Origin: Thiosocius sp963753845
Lineage (GTDB): Bacteria; Pseudomonadota; Gammaproteobacteria; Chromatiales; Chromatiaceae
Direction: 5' to 3'
DNA length: 64,000 nt
NCBI GenBank assembly: GCA_963753845.1
Contig: CAVWEI010000033.1
Coordinates: forward strand, 30,006 to 94,005
The position numbers and the translations under genes were made by a program. Every line of letters begins with the position of its first letter. The stretch's first letter is position 1. Positions 61,889 through 64,000 of the stretch are shown here, one piece after another. The notes beneath the pieces were generated by a model. It searched no databases. It was given only the letters and a program-made list of their open reading frames with translations, and had not been told where the DNA came from.

Positions 61889-63166
61889 CTATTCCCCTGC
61901 CGCGGCGGTGGGTTCGGTGAGCCGCCGAATCGTCAGAGCGCAACGCTGTTCAATCAAGGCATTGATTCGCTCAACCACGGCATTGCCGGCAAAGCCGCGT
62001 CCCGGGTCAGACTGGAGCTTGCGCGCAGATGCTGGCAGTGACCTTGCCAACTCCAGAATGCGCCGTTTGGCCTGTGCCTTGGTTAGTCCTACGCCTTCGG
62101 CGAACTGGTCCCAGTGCCGCGCCTGGACTTCGCTGAACTTGTACTTGCTGCCGATCTTCATCGCCATCTTCGGTGTCAGTGTTGGATAGACCGCTGTCGA
62201 GAGCGTGTCGTAGAACGGCGCCAGAACGGGTGTCTTGCCCGAATACAGCAGTGAGAAATTCTTGGCGTGCGCATCATGATTGCCGATCAGCGCATTGAAG
62301 ATCACGTAGTCGATCAGACGCAGGATATGCGGGGCACTGGGGCGCACCGCACGGCGCACCAGATCAAAGCATTGGGTCAGATCGGGGCCACCTTCATTTT
62401 GGTATTTCATTTCAGGCACCACGCCAAGCGCCTGGCAGAAATCCTCCTGATGAATGCGTTGCGGGTGCCCCTGGGCATCGATCAGTCGGTCATAGCGCTC
62501 AACCAGCAGGAACGAGCGATCCAACACAAGGTGAACTTTTGACCCAGCCGGTTTGAGCTGCATGGCCTCAGCCAGCGCCATGCAAAATCCTTCGTTGGTT
62601 ACGCTGTCCTCCATGGTGTGGATAGCGGGTTTCAGGATGTGGGAGCTAGGCGTGCCGCCCCGGGGCAGCCCAATGCGTGCACCGTCGAACACCACAGGTA
62701 GTTTGTCCTGGGCACCCGCCAAGGAAAGCCGCAAGCCGTCTTTGCCTGCCAACATGGGGCGACACGGCAATTCATCCAGCATGGCAACGACTTCCTCGTC
62801 ACTCAGCCATTGAACGTTATCGTTGCGGGTAGGCACAGGCAAAGCCTGCCCCGGCTCAAGGAACGTCACGGCCCCGGCGCATTCGCCACCAATGTGGTCC
62901 AGCAGCGCAAAGTCGTTCTGGCCAGAAACCTGGAACTGCTGCGCAATCAGGCGACGCATCTGCCCCTCAGGCAGCAGACCAGCAAAGAAGGGACGTGTCT
63001 TGCGATCGTCGAACGGCTCCGCTTGCAGGGGCAGCGAGGCGGACAACGCAACGGCGTTTGGACGCGACAGCCAACCGGATGCGTAGCAAAAATTCAGTCG
63101 CCCATCGACCAGCGCCAGGGTGCCGACACGATCGGCGAAAAGCCAAACTTCCAGCTCATGCGCCAT
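61889..63166 (-). CDS. hipA: HipA-type serine/threonine kinase toxin
   Basis: A 425-residue HipA kinase; family members phosphorylate glutamyl-tRNA synthetase and induce persistence. Visible motifs are SLAGAQDKLPVVF (with the Ser that is autophosphorylated in HipA), NALIGNHDAHAKNFSLL (catalytic loop with Asp and Asn) and LAPFYDTLSTAVYP (metal-binding Asp). The start at 63166 (MAHELEVWLFADR) overlaps hipB by 11 bases. Confidence 0.94.
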   Translation of the reverse strand: MAHELEVWLFADRVGTLALVDGRLNFCYASGWLSRPNAVALSASLPLQAEPFDDRKTRPFFAGLLPEGQMRRLIAQQFQVSGQNDFALLDHIGGECAGAVTFLEPGQALPVPTRNDNVQWLSDEEVVAMLDELPCRPMLAGKDGLRLSLAGAQDKLPVVFDGARIGLPRGGTPSSHILKPAIHTMEDSVTNEGFCMALAEAMQLKPAGSKVHLVLDRSFLLVERYDRLIDAQGHPQRIHQEDFCQALGVVPEMKYQNEGGPDLTQCFDLVRRAVRPSAPHILRLIDYVIFNALIGNHDAHAKNFSLLYSGKTPVLAPFYDTLSTAVYPTLTPKMAMKIGSKYKFSEVQARHWDQFAEGVGLTKAQAKRRILELARSLPASARKLQSDPGRGFAGNAVVERINALIEQRCALTIRRLTEPTAAAGE

Positions 63167-63416
63167 GGTCGCCACCTTCACGTTGATAGTCTGTCGCAAC
63201 AGATGGCAATCCGCTCAACTGGATCTCTCCACCCAGGGCATCAATGACCCGCAGCACGTTTTCCAGTCGCAAGGTGGGCTTGCCTGCCTCAAGGTCGACG
63301 ATGAAGCGCACACCAACCCCTGCCGCGAGGGCCAACTGGGGCTGTGTCAGCCCGAGCTGCTTGCGAGCGGCACGCAGTGCATCGCCGAGTTGTTGAGGTG
63401 ATCGAATGGTTGTCAT
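63156..63416 (-). CDS. hipB: HipB antitoxin
   Basis: An 86-residue XRE protein (LGDALRAARKQLGLTQPQLA; AAGVGVRFIVDLEAGKPTLR), close in size to E. coli HipB. It represses hipBA at palindromes upstream; three are visible. Confidence 0.94.
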   Translation of the reverse strand: MTTIRSPQQLGDALRAARKQLGLTQPQLALAAGVGVRFIVDLEAGKPTLRLENVLRVIDALGGEIQLSGLPSVATDYQREGGDHGA

Positions 63417-63428
63417 GGCTTGCTTAGT

Positions 63429-63542
63429 TTCCCGTTCGGGAAATTATCAGTCACGACTGACCTCTGTGCAAGCGATATTTCCCGATCGGGAATGTTGTGG
63501 TTACTTAGAGCGTGGTTTGGTTGTATATTTCCCGATCGGGCA
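63429..63542 (-). promoter_or_regulatory. three hipBA operators
   Basis: TTCCCGTTCGGGAA (63429), TTCCCGATCGGGAA (63479) and TTCCCGATCGGGCA (63529) lie upstream of hipB at intervals of exactly 50 bp. The first is 12 bases from the start codon. They are near-identical palindromes, expected HipB sites. Confidence 0.85.
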
Positions 63543-63785
63543 AACAGAAATGGGGTCTCGCTTCCAAATTGACACTGGAGGGTGCGTCGACCTGGCGCAA
63601 AACAGTCTCCACCCTGGGCTTTCCTCATAACCTATTGATGTGACATGAGAAATAATGCTCGCTGACATCAGGGAGACGCGTGCATCCTGTCCGAGCGCGA
63701 TGCAACGCTGGCTCCCCGGCTTCAATGCTTACGCGAGCGGCTGCAGGGGAAATTCGAGCCTGGCCCGTTTTTCTGGGTTTATGCC

Positions 63786-63993
63786 GGACCGGTTCGGCAT
63801 ATGGGGCCCCGGCCAGGGGTGAGATAGCTCCCAGGGCGTAGCGCATGCGACGAACCAGTTCCTTTGTTTGTCAGAAGGCAAGTGAGTCAAGGATGGCATG
63901 ACGGAGAACGAAAAGAAAACAATGGTGACGAGTAGCGGCTTGCCTGCCGTGCCCCTATGACGAGGGTGGGTGTGGCAATGCAAGACCTGACCC
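63786..63993 (-). mobile_element. RAYT unit D, right end only
   Basis: Non-coding right-hand part of the RAYT unit (GGTTCGGCATATGGGGCCCC and onward, then TTCCTTTGTTTGTCAG) ending in TGTGGCAATGCAAGACCTGA (63971). No transposase gene is joined to it on the left; what precedes is unrelated DNA upstream of hipBA. Confidence 0.8.
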
Positions 63994-64000
63994 TATTTCG

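Overview
The window looks like a chromosomal segment of a GC-rich gammaproteobacterium. Support for this comes from fabA, the conserved block purM-purN / DUF2066 / CDP-alcohol transferase / AI-2E permease / hda, the arsC-wrbA-DUF2069-hda order, a lapG-lapD pair, and an OxyR-linked rubrerythrin operon. The lineage (perhaps Chromatiales-like) cannot be fixed from sequence alone. I saw no rRNA, tRNA or CRISPR array.

From 1 to about 44.75 kb the content is housekeeping. It holds the 3' part of pckA, an orphan trpB, dcd, purine synthesis (purN, purM), replication control (hda), a WrbA-DUF2069 fusion, a YihY-type membrane protein, tlpA and acyP. It continues with cpdA, oxyR with a well-formed OxyR site ahead of a rubrerythrin / Fe-S oxidoreductase / DUF3501 operon, fabA, proS, lapG and a frameshifted lapD. 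Then come xthA, a frameshifted mtaB, rmuC, branched-chain amino acid synthesis (ilvB-ilvN-ilvC and leuA), pssA, a type 4 uracil-DNA glycosylase, rimI, prfC and a bolA-family gene. Two 258-bp inverted-repeat-bounded elements (3130-3387 and 38846-39103) each abut the TAG stop codon of a neighbouring gene.

From about 44.85 kb to the right edge the window is an accessory island packed with toxin-antitoxin (TA) modules. The first part (44.9-50.9 kb) is an array of six direct repeats of 160 bp, spaced 1.06-1.27 kb apart. Each interval holds one TA module: RelE/XRE, GNAT/DUF1778, YefM/YoeB, Phd/PIN, RHH/PIN. Relic fragments of other TA genes and a second, diverged copy of the 3' end of prfC are mixed in. 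The middle part (50.9-56.7 kb) has a decayed Phd/Txe pair, Phd/PIN, RHH/RelE, a scrambled VapBC/ParE relic, MntA/HepT, and a VapB-VapC pair joined in one reading frame.

The last part (56.7-64 kb) alternates copies of a REP-associated tyrosine transposase (RAYT) unit, all in one orientation, with ParDE, a Fic/XRE 'mobile mystery' pair and HipBA. About 14 TA loci or relics lie within 19 kb, and many keep recognisable operator palindromes.

The most notable pattern is that TA modules behave like cassettes bounded by repeated DNA, first by the 160-bp repeat and then by RAYT units. No integron integrase or canonical attC site is visible. Whether the 160-bp repeat is a recombination site, a structured RNA or a passive homology block is open.
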